Shown here piece by piece: positions 1 to 12,300 of a DNA stretch of 58,419 nucleotides. Numbering within the stretch: the stretch's first letter is position 1; every line of letters starts with the position of its first letter. The notes under the pieces were generated by a model. The model was not told the DNA's origin and ran no database searches. It was given only the letters and a program-made list of their open reading frames with translations. The stretch is from Nigrospora sphaerica (taxonomy: Eukaryota; Ascomycota; Sordariomycetes; Amphisphaeriales; Apiosporaceae), in contig JAGVVL010000026.1 in the NCBI GenBank assembly GCA_018287875.1, forward strand, positions 1-58,419. The letters run 5' to 3'. Position numbers and translations under genes: made by a program.

Positions 1-1850
1 AAGTGGGCATACACCAGAGGTTACGCCTTCGTTACAAAAAGGTCAACAAAGGAGAAGACTGGCAGGCTCTCGGTCGTACGCATGTGATCGGTCATGCCGC
101 GAATACGCCCGGAAAGGCCCGCCAGCGAAAAACATCTACGCGCAGTAACAACTGTCCGTTCGGTGCTAGCAAAAGAATCACGAGGCGGGGATACATGGAC
201 ATTGCGACACCGGCCCGATCCGCAGTTTGCCCAGCACAACCACGAGCCGAGTCTACACCCATCCGCCCATCCTAGGCATCGCGCACTTGATACCGAAACA
301 AAGACCCGCCTCTCCAGCCTTCGAATGCTGGCGTCCCACCTAAGGAGATTCGAACGTACATACGCCAGAACACGGGTTCCATTGCAACGCAGCAAGATAT
401 CTACAACCGTATCGCGGACAGCAGGCGCGAGATATGCGAAGGGCAGAGCACGATCAATGCCCTAGCTAATCAGCTTGACCGTGAAGGGTTCTGGAGCCGT
501 TTACAGCTCGATTCGGAGAACCGCGTTAAGGCTTTATTTTTCGCGCATCCAGAGTCGCTGAACTATCTTCAGGCTTATCCGGATGTTTTGATTCTCGACT
601 GTACCTACAAAACGAACAAGTACGGAATGCCGCTCCTAGATATGATCGGGGTAGACGCTTCTCAACGGTCCTTCTGCATCGCATTTGCATTTCTTAGTGA
701 GAGAGCGAGGGAGATTTCATTTGGGCTTTAGAGCGTCTACGGTCACTCTACGAAATCAGCAAATCCCGCCCACCTTCAGTCATTCTTACCGATCGATGTC
801 TTGCTTGCATTAACGCGATTAAAGTATGCTTTCCTCTGCTACTTCATTGCTATGCCTTTGGCATGCGAACAAAGCCGTCCTTCGTTACTGTCAGCCATCA
901 TTTGCTACCCAGCCACAACTCCGAGACTCCGAAGCCGACAGATCTGCAAGCCTTAAAGAGTGGAACAACTTTTACCAGCATTGGCACCAAATCATTCGCT
1001 CTCCTACCGAGGAAATATTTAACACCCGTGTGTCTATATTTGAACAGCGCTATATTACGACACATATTCGGGACGTGGCCTACGTTAAGGAGACATGGCT
1101 CGACTTATATAAGGAAAAGCTTGTGAAGGCCTGGGTTGACAGCTACCCTCATTTCGGCAATGTTGTCACTTCGCGCGTCGAAGGCATTCATGCTCTTCTT
1201 AAAAGCCATTTAAAAAAATCAACACTTGATTTGTTTGAGGCTTGAGGGCTATCAAGCACGCGTTGATGAACCAACTTGGAGAACTAAGGTCCAACCAGGC
1301 AAAGCAGCAGATTCGGTCCCCGATTGAACTGTCCGGTCCACTCTATAGTGTGGTACGGGGCTGGGTATCACACGAGGCTCTTCGAAAGGTTGAAGAGCAG
1401 CGGAAGCTCCTCCCGATAAGCGGTCCGCTACCACGCTGCACAGGCGCATTCTCTCGGTCGCAAGGCCTGCCATGCGTTCACACACTTGAGGCTTTGTTAT
1501 CCGAAGGTAAAGCTCTCTATCTCGGGACTTCCATTCTCATTGGCACCTAGTCCGAAGTGGTGCCAAACCTTTCCTTCAAGAGCCTCGCCAGCGTATCGAC
1601 TTAACAGCTGCCAAGTCCTCTTTACCACGGTCAAGCAATCGACGGAGCCCAGCGGCTTTGAGGCCGTTGAAACCGCAACTAAACGAAATGGTCCAGCAAT
1701 ATGTACCAGATGCAACCGTCTAGGCCATTCGAGGGTGTCTCAATCATGCCCTAAGGCACGCGGAGCTACAACTTCGTGTAGAGGCGGCGGCATCACAACA
1801 GCTGCAAACAGTACCGGAACCCCTAGCCGACATACCAATGTCTGAAGCTA
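1..1850 (+). pseudogene. MULE transposase, FAR1/Hop-like, decayed and cut by window start
   Basis: Transposase of a Mutator-like element, which would cut and paste DNA by a DDE mechanism. Read in changing frames, three parts follow in order: an N-terminal FAR1-type DNA-binding region (about 1-290, with 'GYAFVTKRSTKEKTGRL' and 'TWTLRHRPDPQFAQHNHEPS'); the MULE transposase core (about 350-1245, with 'DVLILDCTYKTNKYG', 'DRCLACINAI' and 'LLCLWHANKAVL'); then a SWIM-like 'CTGAFSRSQGLPCVHTLEAL' (about 1439-1498) and a zinc knuckle 'CTRCNRLGHSRVSQSCP' (about 1710-1760). The frame breaks at about 712, 822, 1242 and 1525, and more often in the first 350 bases, each time consistent with one lost base. 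The 5' end lies outside the window. The family assignment is from remembered motifs and I am confident of it; present activity is very unlikely. Confidence 0.85.
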
Positions 1851-1920
1851 TGTCCGAGTTATTAGCGTCTGGACCTCCACATGAGTCTCCCGCCCCGACT
1901 TCCTGTCCGACTCGCCGACT

Positions 1921-2526
1921 CAAGAAGATGCCACGGAATATATCCTAGAAGAGATCGAAGCTCAGCCAGAGGAGGTCGAAGCTCAGCTTTCAGAGGAGAT
2001 CGAAGCTCAGCTTTCAAAGGAGATCGAAGCTCGACCTACAGAGGAGGTTAATAACCAGTCTTCGAGACGAGTTAAAGATCAAGCCTCAGGACAAGTCGAA
2101 GAACAGCAGCAGGCTCTAGAGCAGCCTATAAAGTACACCGACCCAAAAGCGATATACCAAAGATATGTCGTAGAAAGAGAGGTCTGGAAGAAGACCCTAC
2201 CTCCGGGCACTTATTCTAATAACCAGATGTACAGGAAGGCAATGGGGTTACCACTACGGTATAGCAAAGCGGAGTACGATTGGTGCTTAGATTATAAGCA
2301 AATGACGAGGCGTTGTTTAACGCCAAAGGGGGGACGGGACTGGACAAAGGAGGAAATGATGGCATATCTAGACTGGGAACGATCTGAGACGGAGCGGATC
2401 GATGCTCAGGTGGCAGAAGAGTCGGCAAGCAGCCTACCTAACCGGAGAGGCATGGGAAGCCTTTGGAGAAGGGCAGGACAAGACTGCGAGGAGCAGCAGA
2501 CTATATACGCAGCAAGATTCGTATAG
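1921..2526 (+). pseudogene. C-terminal part of the MULE transposase
   Basis: An open frame of about 200 codons that follows the zinc-knuckle region of the MULE. It opens with an acidic imperfect repeat (about 1950-2045, units like 'EEIEAQLS'). A block with 'YRKAMGLPLRYSKAEY' and 'WTKEEMMAYLDWERSE' follows, which I recognise from the ends of fungal MULE transposases. The frame differs from the preceding segment, so it is joined to it only by a frame break. It ends at a stop just before the palindromic repeats at 2.66 kb, so the element's 3' non-coding end probably lies there. Confidence 0.6.
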
Positions 2527-2661
2527 CGGAAAGTAATTGAAGAGGTATAACGACGAGCTGGTTGCGGTATCCTAGACGAAAGCTGGGCTGTGCTAATTAC
2601 CATACTACATAGGGAGGTGCGATGTCGGCCGGAACCAAGGCACGCTAAGCTATAAACAGAA

Positions 2662-2993
2662 TCCGCACGGGTCCGTGCGATTTTATCCGCACGGGTACCC
2701 GTGCGCCTATTGGGAGCCACTCCACGGGGCGCCCATAGGGCGACCGGTACAGGGACCGTGCCAGAAGCGGCACGTAGTATAGCCTAGAGGAACGGGAAGA
2801 GCGTATATTAACAGGTGTCGAGTTCGTACTGTTAGTATATTCCATAGTACATAGTATTCCATAATAGTATATTCCATATATATTTTCACGGTTCAAGGAA
2901 CGAGTGATCTGACGATGCCCTAAAGGTTCTTATTGAGGTGCGAAAACTACAAATGAAATACGCACGGGATCCCATGCGTCTATTGGGAGCCGC
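2662..2993. repeat. Short palindromic direct repeats beside the MULE
   Basis: Two related copies in the same orientation: 2686-2723 and 2959-2993. Copy one holds the perfect 18-bp palindrome 'cgcacgggtacccgtgcg' (2688-2705); copy two has 'gcacgggatcccatgc', with one mismatch. Both continue into 'tattgggagcc'. A third near-palindrome of the same kind is at 2663-2679. They could be transposon ends or hairpin-rich repeats; no terminal inverted partner can be assigned because the other end of the MULE is outside the window. Confidence 0.5.
2886..2957 (+). repeat. LTR-like repeat fragment, shared with 39.5 kb
   Basis: About 70 bases starting 'tcacggttcaaggaacga' match the reverse complement of 39497-39567 at roughly 80 percent, including the shared 'gcgaaaactaca' near the end. 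The other copy starts with TG after one further base, as LTRs do, so both are probably remnants of one LTR family. No second LTR or internal coding part is seen here. Confidence 0.5.
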
Positions 2994-3428
2994 CTGGGAG
3001 CCGAGTCAAGCCGAGCCGAACGGCATGGACATTGGCCGCGATACGTAGCTATGCTAACTAGGAGAGCGGGCATAATGGGTGTCAGTAACCGAAGGCTGGT
3101 TTCAGCCGAGCTCAAGTCTCACGAGATCATTGGTGACCTCCAGCCATCTTAAATCATTATTACTTGAGCTATCATAAAATTATGCCGTAGTTGACTTTAC
3201 ATTCATTAATTTCATGTTTAAAAAAGTAGACGCGGTCGGGCACGGATTGTGGTAAATATAGTAGTAGGTAACAGCTCCCTTATGAGCATGTAGTGCATGA
3301 TCGCGGCTAACAAAAGCCGCTGATTCGTTGCATGCAACATCACAAAGTGTGTTGCCGTTAAGGGGACGCGCGCGCTTGCATGAACAACATCTGCTTACTT
3401 CAGTAGGTGTCTCCAAAAATGTACCTAT

Positions 3429-4779
3429 GTGTATCCAAGGCGCAAGTTTCGATACTTGGAAGAACCGCACAACCTTGCGCACTCTCTCGGCTCACGGACA
3501 ATCCTAGCCTCCAATATGCTGCCCTCCAGAGAACGGCCAATACGTACACCTCCAAAGCCGCTGGTAATCAGATGGTCGAAGAGGAGGGTCACAATAAGCC
3601 ATCGAAACATCACTATTGACATGCACTGGTACAGGCCTTGGGTTAAGAAACGTCTCAGAGATCTGCCACCATTTTTGCTGGATATCGAAGCCTCCGGAGT
3701 GCCTCTGGCTAAGCCTGGTGGCTTCGAGCAATTATCTGACGCCATCGGCCGGTTCGTCCTTCAGACCGAAGGCACGAGCATCGACGAGATCATCGAACAC
3801 CTATGCAATACAGGTGTTTTACGAAAGCGCCAGGACGCGCATCCAAACTCTTACCGACTCCTCGTTTTCGCTTGCCTGGGTTGGCAAAGCATGTTGTTTC
3901 TACCAGCTTTCAATGTGTGTTCATTTATGGAGCTGGCCATTCATCACGACGATAGTCAACCCGACTCTGGATTGGTGTTTGACACATTCCGGGTCCCTGC
4001 TGACCTTTCGGACCGGCCCTTGTCGATCCTACTGAAAGGCTTCGGCAACGTTCTCCCTGCAAGGTCGACGAGAGCAACGCCCTCAGCAATCGAGACGTCA
4101 AAGTCTGCCCCGTCGTGGAAAGCCTTGTGGCCGGAAGAGACGAATGCCTATTTGCTCCACGTACTTGCGCGTGCGCTTGCGCTGGGTAGACTGCTTGGCC
4201 CTCCACCTGGATTACGACAAGTCAACCCAAACGCTGTGTCTCTTTGCATACCCATCCATATGCGCCTCGATGCTTGCTTCCCAAGGCACCATCTTCGCGT
4301 TCGCCAGCGTCGAGATAGATGCCGCCGATCCTCGCGCTGACAAGGGAGAGATCGATAGTTTCTTGCGCGAGGTCCTTCTCTCCTATCGACTTCTTTTCGC
4401 ACAGTGTCCGAAGTCCCGGAAACTGTTCCGACATGTCGGCCCCTCCGCACAAACGCCGGAAAACGTGCCAGACACGCTATTGCAACAGCTCTGCACAAGC
4501 AAACAGTTGCCAGGAACCGGCATGGACTGGGTTCCAGACGACCGTGCGGTCTACTACGCGGCAAAGGACTTCGGCATCCTGCATGATCGGGTCGAGTTGC
4601 TTAGCAAGGAGTTGGAGAAAGCCAGGCCCAGGTCTGTGGGAGATCTCGTCCACGATAAGCGGGATGCAGTGCAGTACTGGACGTTTTGGTCGATTTCAAT
4701 AATTGGTGGCATCGGTATTGCTCTGAGTCTCATCCAGGTCGTTTTGCAATGTCTTCAATTGGCGCAGGGTGGCGATTGA
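3429..4779 (+). CDS. Hypothetical protein with C-terminal membrane helix
   Basis: Two overlapping open frames make one plausible protein of about 450 residues: 3429-about 4190, then the frame ending in the stop at 4777-4779. The frame changes near 4190 by one extra base or two lost bases; no intron of normal length fits. The first part has no motif I recognise. The second has 'CLALHLDYDKSTQTLCLF', a possible coiled region ('RVELLSKELEKARPR') and ends in one hydrophobic helix ('YWTFWSISIIGGIGIALSLI') with a short tail, so it may be tail-anchored. The start is uncertain. It lies between the MULE and the Dabb gene and points away from the NLR pair. I do not recognise a function. Confidence 0.5.
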
Positions 4780-5021
4780 TGGTAGCATAGGCAGCGAAAC
4801 TGGGTCTACTCAACGCCACTGCGGGGGTCGATGTGTGGGTGTTCCCCCAACTCCCACGATTTACGTCAGCCGTAGATGCGCCGACACCGCAATGAATGGC
4901 CTATAACCCCGCTCATGAGGCATATGTTCTCTTCGATCGGCTTTTTCTTCCCGAACGATCCTCCAATTTTCCCCCCAAGTCCCATACCAGACCTCGCAGC
5001 TCTTAGCTAAACCTGAACAAA

Positions 5022-5470
5022 ATGGCCGTTAAGCATATTGTATTATTTCAATTCAAAGCAGATGCACCGCCAGAGGCCGTGCAGGATGTATGTCCCGGTC
5101 GAACCATGCCCATGTGAACACCGTGGATAAAGCAACTGACCGAAGTCACCGCAGGTATGCACCAGCATGGTCTCCTTAAAGGACGAATGCCTGCATCCGG
5201 CGTCTCAGATGCCGTACATTAAATCGATGTCCGGAGGCAAAGATAACTCCCCGAGAACCTACAGGTATGCTTTTTCGGCGACATATCTTCATGCAATTCT
5301 GACGGCTTTCGTAGAACGGCATTCAGTATGCCTTTGTCGCTGAGTTCGAAAGTCTGGAGGATAGAAACTACTATGTGGCCGAGGACCCGGTGCACCAGTC
5401 ATTCGTGAAACGCGCAGGACAGATCATCGAGAAAGCGATCGTTGTTGACTACACCATTGGGGCTTTTTAG
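5022..5470 (+). CDS. Dabb (stress-responsive alpha/beta barrel) domain protein
   Basis: Small protein of about 100 residues with three exons: 5022-5087, 5155-5264 and 5315-5470. It starts 'MAVKHIVLFQFKADAPPEA', the usual first strand of Dabb-domain proteins, continues with 'LKDECLHPASQMPYIKS' and ends with 'YYVAEDPVHQSFVK' and 'VVDYTIGAF'. Both introns have GT-AG ends (67 and 50 bp), and the first has a good branch site. The last exon is in phase only if one base is missing from the C run at 5249-5252, where the frame must change to read the expected end of exon 2. Dabb proteins are small dimeric barrels, often stress-related or enzymes; the substrate is not known. Confidence 0.75.
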
Positions 5471-5533
5471 AATGGGTCAGTAGGCATAGCGAAGAGTCCA
5501 TCGGTGCAGGAAACTAGAGTGCATGCTTGCCAT

Positions 5534-8500
5534 CTACCATAGCATCCAGCTGACAAGGTTCATATATGCCTCATCGCTATCATCCTTGTCAGCTTCGCCG
5601 TATTTCAGTGCGCGCCGAATCATTCCGGCGTCACGCCTCAGCTGCTCACACAAATCTTGCGCAGTCCCAATTTGCCCCTCCACGCCGGCGAGAAACCAGA
5701 ATGCCCGAGCTTGGTGTGGCTTGATCTCCTGCATGCCCATGTTCATTTGGGTGATCTCGCAAGAGCTTTGCAGACAGCACATACTCGCCGTCTTCGCTCA
5801 GCATGAGGGCAAGGTGAAACAAGGAATCCGCCACCCTGGGGCCACCGTTTTCCCAAAAATCCCTCGCCGAATGTCCACTGCGCGAGAAGCGAGTTCTCGA
5901 CCGGCGGCTTTTTCTTGAAGCGCCCAGAGGATCCTGGCCAGCAGCATAATGTCGCCGCTATGTTTCGGGTAGCGCGACCTCTCAATCTCTTCTTGGCAGA
6001 GACCTTGGAGCTTCCAGCACTTTTGTAAAGCTTCTAGCGCCTCCGAGGGTTGGCCATCGCGCAGGCAGGCCATCGCACGAATCGCATCGGTGCGTGCCAT
6101 ATGCGTAGGATCGTGTGCAAGGTGGATTGCAGTCGCTCGCTCAATGTATTCGAAAGCTTTTGGCATATCGCCGATCTCAGTGTAGCTGCACGCAATGGAA
6201 TCGTATACGTCGGCGATCGATGGTGAGTCGGCTTCTTCGGTTCTGCGGCGGATGGAGAGTGCCTTGGTATATGCGCCGAGAGCAACACGCGGCTGGGCAA
6301 TATCTAGTGAGATGTGGCCTAGCATACGATGTGCTTGCGCTGCCATTGCGTTGAACTCATCTTCACTAGTACCTATCCCAAACTCGATAAAAATTTGGGC
6401 AAGGTACGGCTGCTCCTTTTCCCAAAGGTATCTGTCATCGATTAGTTGACAAAAGCCATTAAACCGAAAATGCAAAGCCTCTTACGTTCCGGCCCGGTAG
6501 ACGAGTTCGACCCAGGTATCAGGACTCCTAGGGCGAAGACCGTGGTCTCTCACCAAGTTCATCAGTCGGCTAATATGAGGAAGCACCGCCCCACATGTTT
6601 CCCAGGCTTCGTAGCCATGTCCCTGGTACGGCCCGCGGCGGTTCCACGTATTCGGAAAGGCAGAAGAGAGCATCTCGATCACTCCGTCCAAGTATCGAAG
6701 CTTTTCCCCTAAGGAAAGCCTAGCAAAGACAGTCTTTTGTATCAATCGGTGCATTGACAGTGCCTTCGAAGTAGGTGATCTCGTAACAAGTGAATTTCTT
6801 ATGAGTTCCGTCACAGCATCGCCAAACCTATCTGGGTTAGTCCATGCGCATTTGAAGAGGTATTTACTCAAAATCGTCTAGAAGGAATTCCCAGGAGGGA
6901 TGGCCGAGTCGGGCTTTGGTCTGATTGATCAAATACTCGGGAATATGGTCCGGGTCGAAAAATGCCAACACGTTGTGCAGGACTTTGGCCTGGTCCGATA
7001 GTTGCTCAAGCGAGATGTTCCAAACCGTGTTGACCGTATGCTCATAGCCATCGAGTGCTTGTGACCGAGCGAACACCTTTTCTGCCGATTTCTGGAACAG
7101 GGGAAGGAATTCACTGAACGACCTGTGCCCATCTGAGATGAAGGTAGCAACCTGGCCCATGGCCAGTGGCAATCCGCCCAGCAGGCGACATAGCTCCATG
7201 GCCGCAGACTCATCGTCATCCTGAGAAGGACGTTTTCCTGAAAGGGCGTATATAACTTCGGCTGACGGTTCGAGACCGAAACATTCGAGATGAAGTGTAT
7301 TGTTGGTTCGTCTTGATGCAACTGAAGGAGACCGTGTAGTGATGATGACTGAGGCATGGGGCTGGCCGGCCAAAGCTGCTCCAGGATATCTGCATCATCG
7401 ACGTTGTCGAAAACCAACAAGAAATTTTTGCCGGATGTGTTTAGCCAATTTTTGAGCCGTTGTACCGCTTGGCCGTCATCCGTTCGATCCTGATCGTCAA
7501 CCAAACCTAGTTGCTTAGCGAAGGCGGAAAGGGCTTGCAAAAGCTTAATTTGGGATTCTGCCGGGACCCAAGCAATTAAATCGTAGACGTCCAAGGAAGT
7601 ATTGGCATATTTGAGGGCCAGCTGAGTTTTCCCCACGCCACCGATGCCATGGATTGCAAGGGCGCGCATTTCCTGCCGATTTTCCTCAGGATCTAGTGCC
7701 TCCTTGAGGGTGCGCACTTGACTTTCTCGGCCAAAGAAGCGCAGATTCAATCCGTGGGGAATACTGTGGCAAGGCAAGCTCACGTTAGAGACCCTCGACT
7801 TCTTGGCGTTCTGGATAGTAGCCACAGTCTCCGCGGTTTTCGATTCCCTCGACAACCGTATCATATCCGCAACTTCATCAATCCTCCGAGAGTATCTTTG
7901 AAGTTTCTCTTTCGTCTCAGCAAAGTCGTTTTTGAAACGTGACCAAGCGACAGGATTTCGCCCAATGTTGGGATTGTTGCGGAAGAATGCCACGGCATAG
8001 GCACAAAACACGATGATCTCGCTGTACATATCGAGCAGCGCCTTCTCCAAAGTGTCCGTCATTGGAAGCTCTTTCTCATATTTCTGGATGCGGGGCAATG
8101 TCTGCTGCAGGCTGCCCAGCATTTCGACGAGCTCTGCTAGGACAGGTTGGGCATTCTTTTTGTCGTCAGCGCCTGTCCAGTGGATATGATTCGAATCTCA
8201 CTACCTACCATGATCATGAGGCGAATGGAACCCCAAAGAATTACCGCCACTTTGCCATCCATTCCGAGCGCCCAGGCAATTACAGCGGCGAAGTCACTGA
8301 ACCCCAAAAGCACCGGTTTCAATTTCGTCAGAGTCTTTGTCCAGGAGGCAGATGACTTGGTCTCAGGAAGTACAGTGGTCTCGATTTGGCTGAGTAGATC
8401 CTCCGGCGTTGTTACGTCCCACAAATTCTTCTCGATGGTTGTATCTTTAACGCCTCGTATTCGAGTCTCTGCGAAGTACCGCTCGAGAGCTGCTTGCCAG

Positions 8501-8565
8501 ATGGGGCTAGAGCTCGTCTGCGGTTCCTCAACCGCAGTGGCAGCTGTTTCTGCCGTATCGACCAT
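5534..8565 (-). CDS. STAND/NLR protein: helical N-domain, NB-ARC, TPR
   Basis: About 970 residues. The chosen start is the ATG at 8565 ('MVDTAETAATAVEEPQ'); an upstream in-frame ATG exists at 8640. The N-terminal helical region (about 8500-7850; 'LLGFSDFAAVIAWALGM') resembles the uncharacterised DUF often found before fungal NTPases. NB-ARC follows with Walker A 'GIGGVGKTQLALKYA' (about 7650-7605), Walker B 'LLVFDNVDD' (about 7400-7425) and 'VIITTRS', then a winged-helix-like part and TPR-like helices (about 6430-5550, 'ALGAYTKALSIRRR'). Introns: 8137-8204 and 6432-6485, the second confirmed by phase and a CTAAT branch site. Frames break near 7380, 6870, 5853 and 5755. Such proteins sense ligands and oligomerise, and many act in non-self recognition. 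Divergent to the HET gene. Confidence 0.85.
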
Positions 8566-9335
8566 CGCGATGAAGAAGCCGGGACTCTGGTTTGTTGTAG
8601 ATAGATATGGTTGATGCACAAATCGCTGTTGCCATTCCATCGATAGCTGGGGAAAATCTTACTAACTAGGCGGGGAGCGGGGAACGGGGAGCGGGGTATC
8701 CCAACGTGACCCGTCGTGTGGCTCGGCGTCTCCTAGGCCTGGCCCACGCATGGTGCATGAGCTACGGTGCCGAGAACGTTAATAAACAAAGTCTGCTTGC
8801 AACGAATAGTGCATCCATTCTGCGTTTGTCCTTCTTCTTTGTTGTTGAGCAATTGTTCGCGCTATTCAGCTAACGTATTGGTACCTGTCGTCCGTGATAC
8901 AAGGCATAGGCGGTATAGGCCGACCTGTGACGGCCGCCACCCGCAGTCCTAGCCCCCGCCTAGTTAGCTCCATGAGACCAGTAGTTGGATTCAGTGGGAG
9001 CCACCGCAATCGCAGCGAAGACCTGGCAATCGGTGTGCGAGCGGTTGCAGAGGCCCATGCTCATGCACAAGGTACTTCCTGTGCTGGAGATGATGTAAAC
9101 GATATAAATGTACAGTATACTGAAGACCCCACAAGGCTATTTCTTGCATAGCTTCGCCACAACAATTGGAAGCGCTAAACCCGTGCGACGTTCAAAAGGC
9201 TGCATGTGGGGATGAGCTTTGATCATCTCACCTACCCCTCTTTTCAGTCTTACGTCTGACAGCCTCCTTTCTAAACTATTCGTGTCTCTGTATTGCTTCT
9301 CTCGTTCTGGCTTGCAGTAGCTACTACGCCTGACC
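8566..9335. promoter_or_regulatory. Shared upstream region of two divergent NLR genes
   Basis: These 770 bases separate the start codons of two head-to-head NLR-type genes and hold no open frame that looks like a gene. Both promoters must lie here. I see a pyrimidine-rich stretch just before the plus-strand start (about 9230-9315), which is typical of fungal promoters, but no TATA box I would commit to. Co-regulation of the pair is an inference from layout only. Confidence 0.55.
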
Positions 9336-12300
9336 ATGCGTCTTTTACAGCGGGAACCTGGCGAGCGCTTCAGCCTCACGCCGAACTTCCTTCGCGACAG
9401 CCCTCCGTACGCCATTCTGTCGCACACGTGGGGCGATGATGACCAAGAGGTCACATTTCAGGACATTCAACATGGCACAGGCATGCACAGAGATGGATAC
9501 AAGAAGCTAGAGTTCTGTGAAAAGCAGAGTGCTTCAGACGGCCTGCACAATTTCTGGATTGATACGTGCTGTATTGACAAGACTAACAGCACCGAGCTTA
9601 ACGAGGCGATCAACTCTATGTTTCGGTGGTACCAGGGCGCCACTGTCTGCTACGTCTATCTGCACGACGTCTCCCATGACATTGGCCAGAAACTCGAGGA
9701 TGTGTCTCTTTCGACGTGGAGGAAGCCTTCCGGAGAAGCAGATGGTTCACTCGCGGTTGGACATTGCAAGAGCTTATAGCACCAGCGTCGGTAACCTTCT
9801 TCTCAGCCGAGGGACAGCGCCTTGGCGACAAGAAATCTCTTGAGGACCTACTTCATGAAATCACTGGGATCCCGATCGATGCGCTTCGGGGCCAACCATT
9901 GTCCGGTTTCAGCGTCGATGGACGATTCTCTTGGCTAGGTAGTCGCTCAACGAAACGCGAAGAGGACCGGGTGTACTCAATGCTGGGTATATTCGGCGTC
10001 TATCTCCTTTGATCTACGGCGAGGGAGAGTTGAATGCATTCCGTCGGCTACAAGAAGAGATAAACAAGCACTTGAAGTGGCGCTTGGATATGCCAGATAG
10101 AGGCGAGTACAACTCCGGAAGACCTAGTTTGCTTGCTAATGCATTTAAAGAACTTGTTCTCGCCAACACCTTCATTAACTCCTGCGAAAAGTCGTCCAGT
10201 TCAGCCACCGGTTCAGCCACGGGGCCCGTTATCAGCCTGTCAGGGCTGGCAGAGCTTTTCGACACCTGCATGGATATCGTGGAAAGAATTGACCCGTACA
10301 ACGACTTCGAAATCGATACACGCGCCATTATATCTCAGTTCGACAAAGACAAACTGCTGTTTCAGCAGTGGGGCGAAGCTGTCGGTCTTCATGGTAAAAG
10401 CCCAAGGGCTGGTCACCATTCGATACTCGATAATCCTGCGATCGTCTCAGAGGTCCAAGGAATTCTCCTCAGTATCCACGAAACTGTCGGGATATCCGGT
10501 GGCGTTTCTTCCGCTCAGCAGGAATCAAGCTCTTCGAGGTCCAAAGCCATATATCCACCCCACGACGCCTGCTGTTGGAGAAAGTTCGAGGAGACACTTC
10601 ACAGAAGAAACAATTGGGGTGGACGTGGCGACAAAAGATGTGGTTTGTACCACTGTCACAGCGGTTCGGGTACATGGTTGAAAGGCTCTGTGCATTGGTA
10701 CCACCGGAGAGTTCCGACGATGTTGTCCAACCGGTCCGACGGACACGTACTGGTTTTGATCTATCTGTGGATAGACCTTCCCGTCCTAGAGACAGACAGA
10801 TCGGCCATGTCTCCAACCTTGACTCACAGCTCATTCTGATGGTTGAAAAACAGATAGAGCGTAAGCGGCCGCAGCCATCCTCTCCACTGCTTCGCTGACA
10901 GGTCGCAGGTGAGATGCTAAAAGAAGTGACCGCTTGGCTCCATGCGCCTCATTCCGACACCATCTACGAGGACTCCATGCAGAAAAAGCTGGTGGGTACC
11001 TGTGACTGGATTCTGGACCGCGATGCCTTCCGAAGTTGGAAGTCCTTCGACTCTCCGTCGAATATGGCCAAGCTCTTGTGGATTACAGGACCTGCAGGCT
11101 ACGGAAAGACTGTCCTAACTGCCAGCATCGTCCAGTACCTCAAGGATGAATGCATTTCACCGGTGGCTTCTTTCTTCTTTTCGGCCGATCTAGAAGGCAG
11201 GGCCGATCCCTTCATCGTCGCTAGGTCGTGGATATCTCAGTTACTGTCGCAAAGCAAAGATGTTTTCCGGCTGGCCTGCGACAATCAAGATATGCAGCCC
11301 GGAAAAACAGCATCGCAAAGAGAGATTCTGGCGCTGTTCAGAGAAATAGTTCAGACAGTCTCAAAATGCATCTTCATTGTCGACGGCCTGGACGAGTGCA
11401 CGTCGAAAGGAAGCTGGTCGGCACACCCGCACAGATCCCTCTCGTCGTTCGTCCGCGAGGTTACGCATACGGTTGCCGGTACAAATTCACGGATTCTCTT
11501 GGTTAGCCGTGAGGACCAGGACATCCGAAATGAGCTATTCGATCTTGCCTCAGATCCTATTGGGTGGGAGTTTAGCGAGTACAAGATCAATCCTCGAGAT
11601 GTACAGCCCGATGCCACTTTGCTGTCGCAAAATATCGTCAACCAAAAGCTTAGCAACAAGTCTCAGATTATTAGGGACAGAATTGCTCACAGAATGGTCG
11701 ATCGATCCGATTCAATGCTGCTACGCATCCGATTGATTGAGAACGACCTACGGGGTGGAAAGAACCAAAAACAGTTGGAGCGTATTGTTGACGAAGCCCC
11801 CACCGAACTCAGTGGCTTGTACGACAGGAGCTGGGAAAAATAATCGGACGCGAAACAGACCGAAACCGAGCTCTCTCAATACTCCGATGGGCGACCTTTT
11901 CCCAGCGTCCGATCACGATATTAGAGATTACGGAAGCCTTGCTGGCAGAAAGTGATGAAGCTGAGAACGCATTGGAAGATGAATTACCAGATGACGTCGA
12001 CAAATACTTTGTCAAAACCGAAATCCTGGACCTATGCCACTCACTTGTCGAGGCGCGTGCCACGGGTTCCCCGCAGGACATTGGTTCGTGGACCTTGCAC
12101 CTCACACACTTCACAGTTCGAGAGTACGTACTCCAGCGCGATCCGATTTCTGGAGCGGCATTACAAGCAAACGAGAGCCTACGGTCTCGTAATGATTCCG
12201 TACAGAACAACATCATTGCCGAAACTTGCCTGCGGTACTTGAAAGTTCCGTGGATCTGGAAAGACACACGGCGGGCCCTTTCAAGCAACAGAGTTCGAGG

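Noticed and set aside
6872..6910. Possible 36-bp intron in the minus-strand NLR
   Set aside because: It has GT-AG ends and a branch-like CTAAC, but it is too short and the joined frame does not continue; a frame break is more likely.
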